This document shows, one piece after another, positions 1 through 10,422 of a stretch of DNA of 64,000 bases. How positions within the stretch are numbered: the stretch's first letter is position 1; each line of letters starts with the position of its first letter. Both the position numbers and the translations under genes were made by a program. The notes under the pieces are model-generated. The model had not been told where the DNA came from, ran no database searches, and was given only the letters and a program-made list of their open reading frames with translations. Source of the stretch: Entoloma clypeatum (taxonomy: Eukaryota > Basidiomycota > Agaricomycetes > Agaricales > Entolomataceae); the NCBI GenBank assembly GCA_963565915.1, contig OY751495.1:2914001-2978000 (forward strand), in the 5' to 3' direction.

Positions 1-382
1 AGTCCACGGACTGAGTTTCCCAGGGATAGTAGGGCTCCCATTGCTGAGAAGGCCTTAGTGGCATACCGTTTCGTGTGCTCAGTAAAGAGTAGCTTGCGGT
101 CGAAGAAGAAGCCCAAGTACCTCCAGAAGGTCTTGGGGATGAGGGGGGAGTCGCCGGTGAAGGGCGCGAACCCGAGGTCAACCGGGGGGTTATCGTCGCC
201 ATTCTTCCTGGAAAAATGGAACGCCTCCGATTTAGAGTGTTCGAGGACGAGCCCGAGGGCTGTGGTCAGCTCAAACAGACATTTGTATGCCTTTTTTAAT
301 TTGGCAAGGTTTTCCTTCCACGTCTCAGATTGGACTATGATGGTCCCGTCGTCGACATATGAAATGAGGCTGGCCTGTGATT
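1..382 (-). mobile_element. LINE (non-LTR) reverse transcriptase fragment, runs off left edge
   Basis: The minus strand encodes the middle of a non-LTR reverse transcriptase. It starts at the YVDD catalytic region near 382 and runs left past the window edge. It is a diverged copy of the segment at about 1318-1690 in the neighbouring plus-strand LINE. Similarity stops sharply at 382, where the interrupted transposase-like gene resumes. This is the pattern of a 5'-truncated LINE inserted in the opposite orientation. No stop codon was seen in the part present. Confidence 0.8.
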
Positions 383-945
383 GTTCAGCTTGAAAACATC
401 AATTGGATTACAGTGCTTCATCACCCACAAAATCGTTTTGAGTTGATTACTAGAGAGACGGAGTTGAGGAAGATTATTGAGAACATCAAAAAGGAATTCA
501 TGGATGCCAGTGAATCCCTCATCTATCATCAAATTTAGAGGACTTACTGTCCAATTCTCATATGGGCGATAATCATTTGCCGACACATTCTTGAGAAATC
601 TATGAAGTTCCTCATCATCATTCTCTCCGTCTGATTTGGTATTATCAGAAACCACTCAAATGAGAGAACATTAGATAACTTACCATATGACGGAGGTGGT
701 CCACAAGATCTGGAATGGTCGCGTCTTCATATGTTGAATTATCGAGAGATTCAAGGTGAAGGAGCTCTAGCTCTTCTTGTAAAGCAGCCTCATGCTGGCA
801 TTCAAGTGAGGCATTATCAGGCTGCGAAGAAAAGTATAGCTCGCACTCATTGTCAGAGAATGCAAAGCTTTCAAACCCATTAGTGGAGTGGTCATCTGGA
901 AACATCTGAGGGCATGAATGGTGATGTTCCGGACTCCGTGGGTTA
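383..945 (-). pseudogene. Transposase-like basidiomycete gene, middle part (interrupted)
   Basis: Two minus-strand open segments (about 931-678 and 655-383) read as one acidic linker followed by a block with LPQLRLSSNQLKTILWVMK. That block resembles the region before the catalytic core in large transposase-derived proteins of Agaricomycetes (family recognition from memory, moderate). A gtaagt donor with a CTAAT branch-like site lies between the segments, but the implied intron is only about 29 nt, so a small rearrangement is also possible. The upstream part of the gene is at 10422-10208: reading across the LINE target duplication keeps the same frame. A second LINE truncates it at 383. Broken and probably non-functional. 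Confidence 0.45.
932..945. repeat. Left target-site duplication of the LINE
   Basis: The 14 bases gactccgtgggtta occur here and again at 10194-10207, directly after the LINE poly(A). Removing 946-10207 restores a continuous frame in the minus-strand host gene, which supports a true target-site duplication. Confidence 0.85.
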
Positions 946-3287
946 ACCCAGGACAATTCGGAGGGGTTCGTCAGAACTCCACTGAAGATGCCGGACAATT
1001 CCTCACCCACCTCATTTGTGCGGGGTGGTCAAGGAAACTCAAGACCAGTGTTGTCGCCATTGACTTGGCACAATACTTTCCCTCCCTAAACCACTCGGTT
1101 ATCGCGCTCATATTAGATAGGATGGGGTTCCCCGACACTGTCGTGGACTTCTTCTCCAACTACCTAATAGGGAGACAGACTCAATACGCCTGGGAGGACA
1201 ACCTCTCAGACCTCTTCTCTGTGGACATTGGCGTAGGTCAGGGCTCTGCCCTCTCCCCCATGCTCTCATCCATATATCTCGCCCCACTGATGTACGTGTT
1301 TCACGCCAAACAATTGCAGGCTAGCCTCATTTCCTACGTAGACGACGGGACCATTATAGTCCAGTCTGAAACGTGGAAAGAAAACCTCGCCAAACTAAAA
1401 AAGGCATACAAATGTCTGTTTGACTTGACTACAGCCCTTGGACTTGTCCTCGAACACTCTAAATTGGAGGCGTTCCATTTTTCCAGGAAGAATGGTGACG
1501 ATAACCCCCCGGTTGACCTAGGATATGCGCCCTTCACAGGTGAATCCCCTCTTGTCCCCAAGACCTACTGGAGGTACCTGGGGTTCTTCTTCGACCATAA
1601 GCTCCTCTTCACCGAGCATGCAAAACGGTATGCCACTAAGGCATTCTCCGCAACGGGAGCCTTATTATCATTGGGAAACTCAGTCCGAGGACTCACGCCC
1701 AAACACAAATGCACCCTATACCGATCGTGTATCCTACCGATTGCTCTATATGGGGCCAATCTATGGAACTTTGACGGCACCCGTAATAAGGGTGTCATCA
1801 AGTCTATCTCCAGAGTGCAGAGGCACGCGGCCCTGTGGATTCTGGGAGCCTTCTGTACCACCCCCACAGGGGCGGTTGAATCTCTTGCCGGCTTGCCTCT
1901 GGTGCATCTGCACCTAAAGAAGCTCTCCTGCAGAAACCGCGTCTGTATGCACTCTCTTGCACCACGGCACATGACCTTCATGGTCTGCGATGAGGAAGAT
2001 CCCTCAAAACAACCATGGTACTCCCCGGAATTTATGTATAATCTTAAATCCCCCCTCATTGATATCTGGGCATACCGTGCAAACGTGACTGTCCCCCTAT
2101 CACCCTTTAATAACTACAACGAACCAGGGAAACGCGTCTTTGACCGATTCCCTGAACGCGTAATTCACGACATCACCCTTATTCGCGGCAAGACCGCTAA
2201 GGAACGTGCCGAAGCCAGAAAGTCGCGCCTCATCACCCTTAACAAGGTGTTTGACGCCAACATCTGCTCTAACAAATCCGCTGTCATTGTCACCGACGCG
2301 GCCGTTCCCTCCCTTGTGTCGGGCCACCAAGCTGTCGCAGCTTGGGAAACCTGGCACATGGGGTACTCCATCAATAAAGACTGGGCGGCTGGTGGCCTCG
2401 CAGTCTCTGACGACACTGAAACCTTAGCCATAGGACACGGGTTCTCCAACCTGGTCACTCTGTTAGGGGGCCTCTCCCAACTGGAAGAAATCCACATCTT
2501 CACCGACTCTGTTAATGCCGTTCGGCGCGCCACAGACCCGGACCTCCACTCCTCGCAGGCAACTGCGCTCGCTATCATCAGTAATCTGGTCCCTTGGTTT
2601 GAGGAACCAGGTCTGAAGTCCAAGGTCTTCTTTCACCATGTCCCTGATTGCTTGGACCATGGCTTCGAACCCCATCGTGCAGTGCACGACTTCGCCTCCT
2701 CGATACACATCGAGTGTGGCGAGTCGGCCTCCAGATCCCTCGATTTCAATACGAATCAATTCACAAACGACATGCTAGGCAACTGGAACAACCTGTATCA
2801 GTCCCCCAAGTATGTTGGCCATCACTACCAATTCCCGAGGTCGTGCGTCAGATGCCAAGACCACGCTTGGGCCAAAAGAATGAAACCGTCCCACCTCAAG
2901 GGCGGCACATGGCTTAAGGACATGGGTCACTCCCAGTCCCTCACGGCTCAAATGGTTCGCGACCTCACCAGTCACGCCCCAATTGGCCACTATAGACATA
3001 GGTTCAATATTGGTGACAAGATTGAACAATGTGACTGTGGATTGGGGTCCGTCGAGGACTTTGCCCATGTATTCTACAAATGTCTGCACCACCCCACCAG
3101 GCCCCCAGACATGCCCACCTTCTCAAGGAACACTCCCATGTGGGACGTCTTTGGGAAATTCATTATGGATAACCCAGGGGCCTTTGCCTTTAGGGATGGT
3201 CCAACGCTCAACACAACCGTTGGCGGTAGTCGTGTGGTAGTGCACTGGGTACAAAGGGTTGCAGCCCCCTCTGGCAAGCGAACGTGA
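946..3287 (+). CDS. LINE ORF2 fragment: reverse transcriptase, RNase H, Cys-rich tail
   Basis: One long open frame of about 780 codons. The upstream ATG at 918 belongs to the interrupted host gene, so there is no native start. In order it holds: reverse transcriptase from the region before motif A (VVAIDLAQYFPSLNH) through the catalytic YVDDGT near 1340; a thumb region; an RNase H domain with VIVTDAAVPS near 2285, FTDSVNAVRRA near 2500 and an HHVPDC stretch near 2635; and a C-terminal CDCG...FAHVFYKC cluster near 3030 typical of I/Tad-like LINEs. The stop at 3285-3287 is native. The frame is intact, so the copy is fairly young, but without endonuclease and ORF1 it is not autonomous. Confidence 0.85.
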
Positions 3288-3291
3288 TCGA

Positions 3292-3661
3292 TGTTATGCG
3301 TAACAAACCGTTCCAAGGTTCGGGCAGAGTATGCAGGAAGATGGAAAGGCGAAGAGCAATGTGATTGCTAAATCTAAGGAATATAGCTATGGTACATGGG
3401 GTTTATATAGTACTGACTATGAGCGGTAGCGAATGAGTCAGTAACTGCGGAAGGCAGTGCGCACGAGTAAGGCAACTGCGGAAGGCTATGCACTAATGAG
3501 TAAGCTGACTGCGGAATGAGTCAGACAGCTGTGGAAAGCGAGTCAGCGCGGGAGCGAAGTATACTAAAGGAAATAAAGTATAATACGATATGTGTAAGCG
3601 GGGGCCGATGAGTAAAAGTGAAAAAGTAAGTGTATACGTCCGTAGTCGTTAGTCCGTAACA
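3292..3661 (-). repeat. Gypsy 3' LTR (left copy)
   Basis: 370 bp with TG...CA ends. It matches 9504-9873 except at nine positions, all transitions of the CG-to-TG or CG-to-CA type. The minus-strand polypurine tract (gaggaggggaaca) lies directly beside it at about 3662-3674. Confidence 0.9.
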
Positions 3662-3696
3662 TGTTCCCCTCCTCAAGGTCTGTGTCCTCACAGACT
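3662..3696 (-). promoter_or_regulatory. Gypsy polypurine tract with adjacent 7-bp hairpin
   Basis: Read on the minus strand, a hairpin with stem GTCTGTG / CACAGAC and loop AGGA precedes the polypurine tract gaggaggggaaca at the 3' LTR edge. The polypurine tract primes plus-strand DNA synthesis in LTR elements. A related copy at 56415-56449 has the same loop, with its outer stem pair changed from G-C to C-G. Confidence 0.65.
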
Positions 3697-3698
3697 AC

Positions 3699-4067
3699 CT
3701 ACTCCCATCCATCGTTGCCATTTGGATCGGCCCAGGCAGGGTCAACTCGGTTACCCCAATCCTTTATCAGTTCATCGTTTACCGCCGTGGCAAACTCTAA
3801 ACCTCGAACGGCGAGGCGAAGGCGTCGATTCTCGACAGCAAGGGTGTTGGTATAGTTTTTGAGGATGAGCTTCTCCTCAGCGGTGGGGGCGGTTGGTAAA
3901 TCGGAGAGGGTATGAAGGCAGATATGCATCTGCCGGTGGAGGATGTCGGCGACGGAGGTTTCGAGCGCATGGATCTGGTCGCGCATGGAGAGCGCTTCGC
4001 CAATGAGGGTGGTGATGGTGGGGTTGATATCGGAAACATCGGTGGAGGCGGCGGTGATGTTGGACAT
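3699..4067 (-). CDS. Small accessory ORF at the 3' end of the gypsy element (122 aa)
   Basis: Open frame of 122 codons between the chromodomain ORF and the 3' LTR. It begins MSNITAASTDVSDINPT and contains heptad-like Leu/Ile/Ala spacing (residues about 20-90) suggesting a coiled coil, then a Trp/Asp/Asn-rich C-terminus. No catalytic motif is visible. It is the only gypsy reading frame without a stop or frameshift. It could be a chance frame in the 3' leader, but its compositional order argues for a protein. Function unknown. Confidence 0.4.
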   Translation of the reverse strand: MSNITAASTDVSDINPTITTLIGEALSMRDQIHALETSVADILHRQMHICLHTLSDLPTAPTAEEKLILKNYTNTLAVENRRLRLAVRGLEFATAVNDELIKDWGNRVDPAWADPNGNDGWE

Positions 4068-4184
4068 GGCAGAAATGATGTTTGAAAGGTATAAGAAGAA
4101 CGGCGTGTTGGGCGAGAAGAGTTGGAGCGGGGAACTCGATGTGACAGAAGTCGATGTGGAAAATGGTTCTCAAAGTTTGTTCTT

Positions 4185-4709
4185 TTATCGTGGACGCGAT
4201 GGATTTTGCCGATGAAAATCTCGGATCAAGTTTTGAGCGTTCTGAACATTAGTCCAAGGTTCCCACGTGTTCTGTTCTGGGCCATACCCTTCCCATTGGA
4301 CAAGGTACTGGATCTTTCCACAGAATTTCCGAGAGTCCAGGATCGTGGAGACATGGTATTCTTCTCGTCCTTCGACGATGATCGGATCAGGGGCTGGCTT
4401 CTTTTTCTGAATGGCATACTTCGGGGTTTCGTATGGCGATAACAGGGTCTCGTTGAACACAGGGTGGATCATCTTCCAGGTTTTGGGAAGATCAAGACGG
4501 TATGCGCTAGCTCCTTTCTTCTCTAGGACTTTGAACGGTCCATGTCGGAGGGCGTCAAGTTTCTTTGAGGGACGATCAGTCCTAATGTTAGTCCCTTCCA
4601 GCCACACCTTGTCTCCGATGCAGTAATTCCAAGACGGGCTTCGTCGTGTGTCAACTGTCTTCTTCATCTGATCCTGGGCCTGTTTCAGTGCTGCGTTGGC
4701 TTCTTCTCA
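4185..4709 (-). pseudogene. Gypsy integrase C-terminus and chromodomain
   Basis: The frame after the TGA at 4707-4709 continues the integrase: a GDKVWLEG...LRHGPFKVLEK segment (the SH3-like GPY/F module), then a chromodomain with EYHVSTILDSR and IQYLVQWEGYGPEQNTWEPW. The aromatic residues of the histone-binding cage are present. Such chromodomains steer chromoviruses to heterochromatin. It is separated from the catalytic core only by one TGA, which would fit as CGA (Arg). Confidence 0.85.
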
Positions 4710-5861
4710 TGCCTGTTTGAGTTTTTTCAAGAAGTCGTTTGCCGCTGGATTGGTGTCTTCCAACACAAGTTCTCCCTTCCAAGGATGCAGACCGTAGTTG
4801 AGATAGAATGGTGTGTACTTTGTCGCTTGATGTTCTTTGTCATTGTACTGGAATTCTGCGATTGCGATCCATTCCGCCCAATCATCTTGTAGATGGTTGA
4901 CAAAGTTTCGTAAGAACACCTCGGTTTCCTGATGCGATCGTTCGGCTTGTCCATCAGTTTGTGGATGGTACGCAGTGGACAGGTTTCTCTTGATTCCCAA
5001 CATGCGGCAAAGTATCTCCATGAACTTCGCGGCGAACTGTGGTCCTCTGTCGCTAATGATCTTCTTAGGGATCCCATGAAGCTTCCATATCTGGTCCCGA
5101 TAGATCTTGGCTAATCCTTCAGCCGATAGTTCCACGGTTGTCGGGATGAGATGAAGCATCTTTGAATGTCTGTCTGTGATGACCAGAATTGCGTTCTTCC
5201 CATCAGATTCTGGTATCGGTCCCACGACGTCAATCCCTATGTCTTCCCATGGTTGACTTGGCGCGGCGTTAGGGTGTAGAGGGGCGTGTCTCCTTTGGCG
5301 GCTGATCTTGTTACGTTGACAGGTGTCACAACCTTTCACATACTTCTTTACGTCATGTAGGATGGTGGGCCACCAGTAGGTGCGAGTGAGGAGTTCATGT
5401 GTTCGATATTGTCCTGGATGTCCTGCCACTGGTGCGTCGTGCGCTTCAAACATCAGTTCTTGGCGCAATTGTGGGTCTGGTGGAACATAGACTCGTTCTC
5501 CTGCGTAGGTGATGCCATTTTCCTGCTGGTACCAGTGAGGATTCTTCTTCAGACCCTGGGCTACTTCTGTCTCCATGCGATTCGAGGCCTTGATGCGTGC
5601 GATCCATGGGTTTTCGATGGTTGTGATGTTTTCGATGGTTGTGATGTTTCCGATTTTGATGGAATCAGATGTTTCACCCCCTTCAAAGAATTGTTCCTCT
5701 CTGAACATCTCCATTTGTATCACATCTTCTGATTCCAATCGTTTCAAAAATAGCCCCTCCTTGAGCATTTGGTCGCTGTCCTGCGGCTCAAGTTCCGTCT
5801 CATACCAGGGTAAACGTGACAGGATGTCTGCTTTCGCGTTTGTCTTCCCAGGTACATGTCA
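4710..5861 (-). pseudogene. Gypsy integrase core
   Basis: Minus-strand frame starting after a TGA at 5859-5861. It opens with the end of RNase H and its HVPGKTNAKADILSR tail, then shows the HHCC zinc-binding module (HDAPVAGHPGQ ... GCDTCQRN). The DDE core follows: IGIDVVGPIPESDG (first Asp), IISDRGPQFA (second Asp) and YHPQTDGQAERSHQE (Glu). All three catalytic residues are intact. The frame ends at TGA 4707-4709, in phase with the chromodomain part. Confidence 0.85.
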
Positions 5862-7178
5862 CAGTTCGAAGTCATAGTCTTGTAACTTCATCTTCCAGCA
5901 CCTCTGTTGTTGGTTTAGGTCCTGAGGATGCCAGAAATACTCCAGGTTTTTGTGATTGGTTAAGATCTCGAAACGTTCCTTGGCTTCAAGTAGATAATGT
6001 CGCCAGTCCTTCAGTGCTTCCATGACTGCCAAGAGTTCCTTGTCATATATCTCGTAATTCTGTTCGGCCGCAGACATGGTCCGCGACAAGAACGCGATAG
6101 GATGCCACTTGTCGTCTTGTTTCTGTGAAAGTACCGCTCCAATCGCATAACCCGATGCATCGGTTTCGACCCTGAACTGTCCGTCCGGTTTGGGCAATGC
6201 CAAGACTGGTGCCGTCGTGATTGCCCGTATGAGACCTTCAAATGCTTCTTGCGCCGCTGGTCCCCACGTGAATGCTGCATTTCCCGTAAGTGTTGTGAGT
6301 GGCTTTGCGATGTTTGAGTATCCTTCAATGAAGTGTCGATAAAAATTGGCAAATCCCAGGAACCTCTGGACTTCCTTTTTTGATGTGGGTACTCGCCAGT
6401 TCCGGATTGTGTCCACCTTTTCAGTTTCCATCTCAACACGTCCTTCTCCAACGACATATCCCAATATGGGGCATTTCATTACTTCCCAAAGACACTTCTT
6501 CTCCTTTAGGAACAGGTCATTGTCTGACAGAATCTGCAAGATCTCTTCGGTGTTCCGGGCGAGTTCTTCCTTGGTTTTACCAATAACCACTATGTCATCC
6601 ATGTAAATCACACAGATGCGCCGACGGATCTGAACCCTGAATAGGCTGGCCATCATCTGAGAGAACGTTCCCGGGGAGTTGCAGAGACCGAAAAACATGA
6701 CCAATGGTTCAAACAATCCTCGGCTGGTCAGGAAGGCGGCTTTCCATTCATCACCCTTCTTGATCCGCACGTTATTGTATCCCCACATGATGTCCATTTT
6801 GTTGAAGTAGACTGCGTCCTTCAATACATCCAAGAGGTCGTTGATGCGTGGGAGTGGGAATTTGTCCTTAACCGTGAATTTATTGACCGTGCGATAATCC
6901 TGTACCAATTGTTTGGAACTGTCTTTCTTGTTAATGAAGAAGCAGGGTGATGCATAAGGGGATTTGGACGGTCGGATCTTTCCGGTTGCCAGGCCTTCAT
7001 CGATGAATTCGTCCAGTTCTTCTTGCTCCTTTTGGGTCATAGGATACGTGTTTCCTCCTAGCTCCTTTGGTGCGTCCGGTGTAAGTTCGATGCCGTGGTC
7101 CCATTCTCTTTCCTTTGGGATCTTGTCAAAGTTTTCTTTTTCAAAGAGATGGGCAAAACGTTCAACGTATGAGGGTCA
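5859..7178 (-). pseudogene. Gypsy reverse transcriptase and RNase H
   Basis: The frame runs from just after TGA 7176-7178 to TGA 5859-5861. Reverse transcriptase motifs are clear: SPYASPCFFINKKD, FPLPRINDLLD, catalytic VIYMDDIVV, and the FLGFANFYRHFI block that leads into the connection. The RNase H core follows with FRVETDASGYAIGAVLSQ and YEIYDKELLAVMEALKDW. Both bounding stops are TGA and consistent with Arg CGA changed by C-to-T. Apart from the stops the domain is full length. Confidence 0.85.
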
Positions 7179-7848
7179 TTTGGTTGTGGGAGGTGGTGTG
7201 GGAGTGACTGCTTCCAATATGGGGTCTCCGGGCTTCCATTTCTGATCCGATTTCTTGGGCATGTCCTTGTCTCGTACTTCCACCATGCGAACCCGATGTT
7301 TGCGACCATTAAGGTTAACCCTGAAATCCGAGTGTTTGGTTTGACATGTTGATGGGCACCGGTTGAATGTTACAGCGCCGGTCGTCCAATTGATTGTGGG
7401 GTTGTGGTGCACCAACCAGTCATGTCCCAAAAGCATGTCCGTTCTCCCAATGTCCAATACCATTGCTTCCATGGTTTCCTGGTGTGTTCCTAAGTCCAGC
7501 TTGACTTCGGCAAGTTTTTCTGCTTTCTGTTGTCGGTTCGGCGACCTATCTGCATTTAGGATTGATATGGGCTTTATTCCCCGTGTGGGAAGGTTCTGTT
7601 CGCGTACTATTCTGGGATGGATACATGTGCGTTCACATCCGCTATCAACCTCGGGTCGAATGGCCTTTGGTCCTCGTCGTGTTTTGATCTGAGCTTGATC
7701 TCTCGTCGTTTCGGAGGTTTATCTCCCTTGACAATCTTAGTTGACGCAACGGCTCGCTTTGCAGGGATAACATAAGTTATATTGTCTGTAGCTGCACCAG
7801 GCAAGCAAGTTCGTTTAATGGATAAGGGTCGTGACTTAGCGTCGTTTA
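7176..7848 (-). pseudogene. Gypsy aspartic protease region with frameshift
   Basis: The catalytic triplet Asp-Ser-Gly is visible as VDSGCERTCIHP near 7645, and the flap and C-terminal part as DIGRTDMLLGHDWLVHHNP near 7430. The upstream frame (7804-7607) and the DSG frame differ by one base, so a frameshift lies between about 7660 and 7690. Another in-frame TGA (7176-7178) separates protease from reverse transcriptase. A programmed frameshift is unlikely because this element carries many other lesions. Confidence 0.7.
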
Positions 7849-9491
7849 ATCGGACCCTTCGGGAAAATCCTTCTCATTGGTCTCTATGGTGATGGTTTCA
7901 TCATCATCGGTATCTCCATCAGACACCTTCCTAATCTTTCCAGAGTTCTTCTTCGGCTTGCGGCAGTTGCGCGCGATATGTCCTTCTTGGTCGCAGTTGA
8001 AACACTTACGACCATCTTTCTTCTTTGGGGCTTTGCAGTCTTTGGCAAGGTGACCAAAGCGCTGACAGTTGTAGCAACGGGCTACTCCTGCTTTGTCGAT
8101 CTCCATGGCTTTGCCTTGACCACCATAAGTGGTGCCCGATCCGGTGCGTGTGTCGCCACCCCCTCGGATGACTAATGCATGTCCCTCCATCTGTTGTCCC
8201 TTGTTTCGGATCTCCTTTGCGTAATTAGTGTACGTCTTGCCATCGCTAGCCACTTGTTCAGAAATTCTGCGGTTGACGTTCTTTTCCAGGATGTATTTCC
8301 CAGTTTCTTCGCCAAGGTTTGACAGCTTCAAGAGCTCTTCGAATTCGTCCAAGAATTCGTCGATGGTGCATTTCTCCTGTTTCAGGACTTCGAGTCTCGC
8401 CTTGGCCGCTGCCGACTTGTTGGCAATAGAGAATCACGTAGCGATGTCGTCTGAGAACCCTAACCAGGTGATGTTCTCACCATTGGTGGCAAGGTCGTCT
8501 AACTTGTTGCTGGCCCAGTGTTTACCGGACCCTTCCATCATGCGGGATAACACCGCAAGAATTTTCTGATCGTCGGACAGGCCCTTCTGGAACCTGATGT
8601 ATAATTTGGTGGCTTTCCACCACTCGTCGAAGGTGTGTCTGTCTTTGAACATCCCAGGATCTTTGATGATCTTGGATGTATCCATTGTTTGTACTGTCGG
8701 TGCTTCTGCCATGTCTAGAACCTGCGGAGTAGGAGAGGTGTTGGATTGTTGGGATGAAGATGGGGTTCGGGATACAGGTAGGGGTTGAAAATCAGTCCCT
8801 GTTCTAGGCGTCTGTTCGGTATCTGACTGCGCGGAGTCAAAAGTAAATTCGTCAGGGGACTCGTCGGCGGAATCGGTGGCAAAACGTTCGGGGTATTTCC
8901 TCTGTAGATCTCTAAGGAATCTCTGTTCCTGCGCGTCTGTTGGTCGCGAGAAGGGGTCAAGTCTCTCGTTTCGTGCCCAACGGTTGTACTCGGTCTGTTG
9001 CTCGTCGGTGGTGAAGTGGGCGTAGATCTGCTGCTTTGAGTAAGACGTGGTGATGCGGCTCTGGGACGTCTCGATGTGAGCGTCCTAATCAATCTTCTGA
9101 TAACGGTTGTCTGGACACTGATAAACTCTCTGATCTCTGTGATCCGACCTGTCTGAGGTCCTTCTTGAATGCGAAAGCTTTCGAGTTCGTTCTGTCGGGC
9201 GTTGTAATGCGCGATCTGGTGTTGCCGAGCAAGATGGATGCTCTCTGCTATCTCGCCGTGGGGGCGATGCTCGCCGTTGTCTAGTTCTTCGTCAAGCACC
9301 TGCTGTAGGATGCGACGGATCTCCGATTCGATGTACTGCTGGATGAGTGTAAAATCAATACTGTCTCGAGGACTTAGCTCCTCCTGTCGGGCTTCTGGCG
9401 TGCTGAATGGGTTACTGGTGAAGTCTTCAAAGAAGCGCGACGTCTTGACTCGTCTGGTAGTTGCTCTCTTCGCTCTGGGCGAACCTAACAA
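7846..9491 (-). pseudogene. Gypsy gag with two CCHC zinc knuckles
   Basis: N-terminal gag starts at 9491 (MLGSPRAKRATTRR) in one frame and switches by one base around 9060-9110 into the frame that continues through MAEAPTVQT (8712). It then crosses TGA 8434-8436 and ends at 7846. The capsid-like retrotransposon gag domain spans about 8660-8200. Two zinc knuckles, CYNCQRFGHLAKDC and CFNCDQEGHIARNC, lie near 8080 and 7985. The region after the frame switch is rich in Ser, Pro and Thr. Confidence 0.8.
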
Positions 9492-9503
9492 GATTTAGCA
9501 ACT

Positions 9504-9873
9504 TGTTATGCGTAACAAACCGTTCCAAGGTTCAGGCAGAGTATGCAGGAAGATGGAAAGGCGAAGAGCAATGTGATTGCTAAATCTAAGGAATATAGCT
9601 ATGGTACATGGGGTTTATATAGTACTGACTATGAGCGGTAGCGAATGAGTCAGTAACTGCGGAAGGCAGTGCGCATGAGTAAGGCGACTGCGGAAGGCTA
9701 TGCACTAATGAGTAAGCTGACTGCGGAATGAGTCAGACAGCTGCGGAAAGCGAGTCAGCGCGGGAGCGAAGTATACTAAAGGAAATAAAGTATAATATGA
9801 TATGTGTAAGCAGGGGCCGATGAGTAAAAGTGAAAAAGTAAGCATATATGTCCGTAGTCGTTAGTCCGTAACA
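9504..9873 (-). repeat. Gypsy 5' LTR (right copy)
   Basis: 370 bp, same ends as the left LTR, with a TTATATA stretch about 105-115 nt from its left edge as written. It differs from the left copy only by CpG-type transitions. The base run inside the element next to it (minus strand: agttgctaaatcttg) is where a primer-binding site would be, but I do not recognise the tRNA. Confidence 0.9.
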
Positions 9874-10193
9874 ATTGAAGGATAAGAACCGCACAGGCGC
9901 TTCTTTGGTGGGTAGGGCGCAGACACCCCCCAGCGCCGCTAACGGCCAACCTCACAAGGTTGGAGTGCTCTTGTATTGTGCAGCCGAATATTCGGGTGCG
10001 CATACTAATGTGTTTGTTTATAACAGACTCCCCCGTCCTGGCGCGAGGACTTATCAGCTCGATGGAGCTTTGCGCTGCTTGTTCTTCATGCATACGTAGA
10101 TCCTCGGATCGATGTAGTTTACTCTATGTCAAGCGGACTGTACCCCTAGTATACCGCTATATAAATTGTTGACCAAAAAAAAAAAAAAAAAAA

Positions 10194-10422
10194 GACTCCG
10201 TGGGTTATTCAAATGAATGGGAGGAGCAAGATAAGGTCTCTCAAGATTGGCCTTGATCTCCTCAATCTTCTGATTCTGAATTTGGCCAGTTTTGAGTGCA
10301 GCCAGGTGAGCTTGGGACTTCAAATGCTTGGTGAATGAGGTCTTTTTCATGTATGTGATCTGACCACCACATGCATTGCAGCAGATTGAGCAGAAGACTT
10401 TGTCAGCGATCTGCCCCTGCAC
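10194..10422 (-). pseudogene. N-terminal zinc-finger part of the interrupted transposase-like gene
   Basis: Reads CSICCNACGG followed by KHLKSQAHLAAL: a Cys-x2-Cys-like pair plus His-x5-His, as in a BED or U1-type finger, then a basic helix (QKIEEIKANLERPY). Across the LINE target duplication the frame joins the segment starting at 931 (NNPRS then PEHHHSC). This is the 5' half of the gene broken by the LINE. No start codon can be chosen with confidence. Confidence 0.5.

Larger units (their letters stand above)
3292..9873 (-). mobile_element. Ty3/gypsy chromovirus, complete but mutated
   Basis: Two 370-bp LTRs (3292-3661 and 9504-9873), both starting TGTTA and ending TAACA, enclose gag, protease, reverse transcriptase/RNase H, integrase and chromodomain in the gypsy order on the minus strand. 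The flanks are atcga (3287-3291) and attga (9874-9878), a 5-bp target duplication with one transition. The coding region has four in-frame TGA stops and at least two frameshifts, so this copy cannot make its own proteins. It sits inside a LINE and is therefore younger than that insertion. Confidence 0.9.
946..10193 (+). mobile_element. 5'-truncated LINE with poly(A) tail, split by a gypsy element
   Basis: The element starts inside the reverse transcriptase domain, has its 3' end at 9879-10172, and ends in about 20 A residues at 10174-10193. It is flanked by a 14-bp target duplication. A Ty3/gypsy element (3292-9873) sits inside it, a few bases after the ORF stop. Severe 5' truncation and poly(A) are the usual products of target-primed reverse transcription. 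The N-terminal part of ORF2, with any endonuclease, and the whole of ORF1 are missing. Confidence 0.85.

Noticed and set aside
918..945. ATG at 918 as the start of the LINE protein
   Set aside because: It lies in the target duplication and host gene; the element itself begins at 946, so the codons before that are not LINE sequence.
7176..9491. Programmed frameshifting or stop readthrough in gypsy gag-pol
   Set aside because: There are several stops and shifts spread over the element, consistent with decay, and no slippery site was evident.
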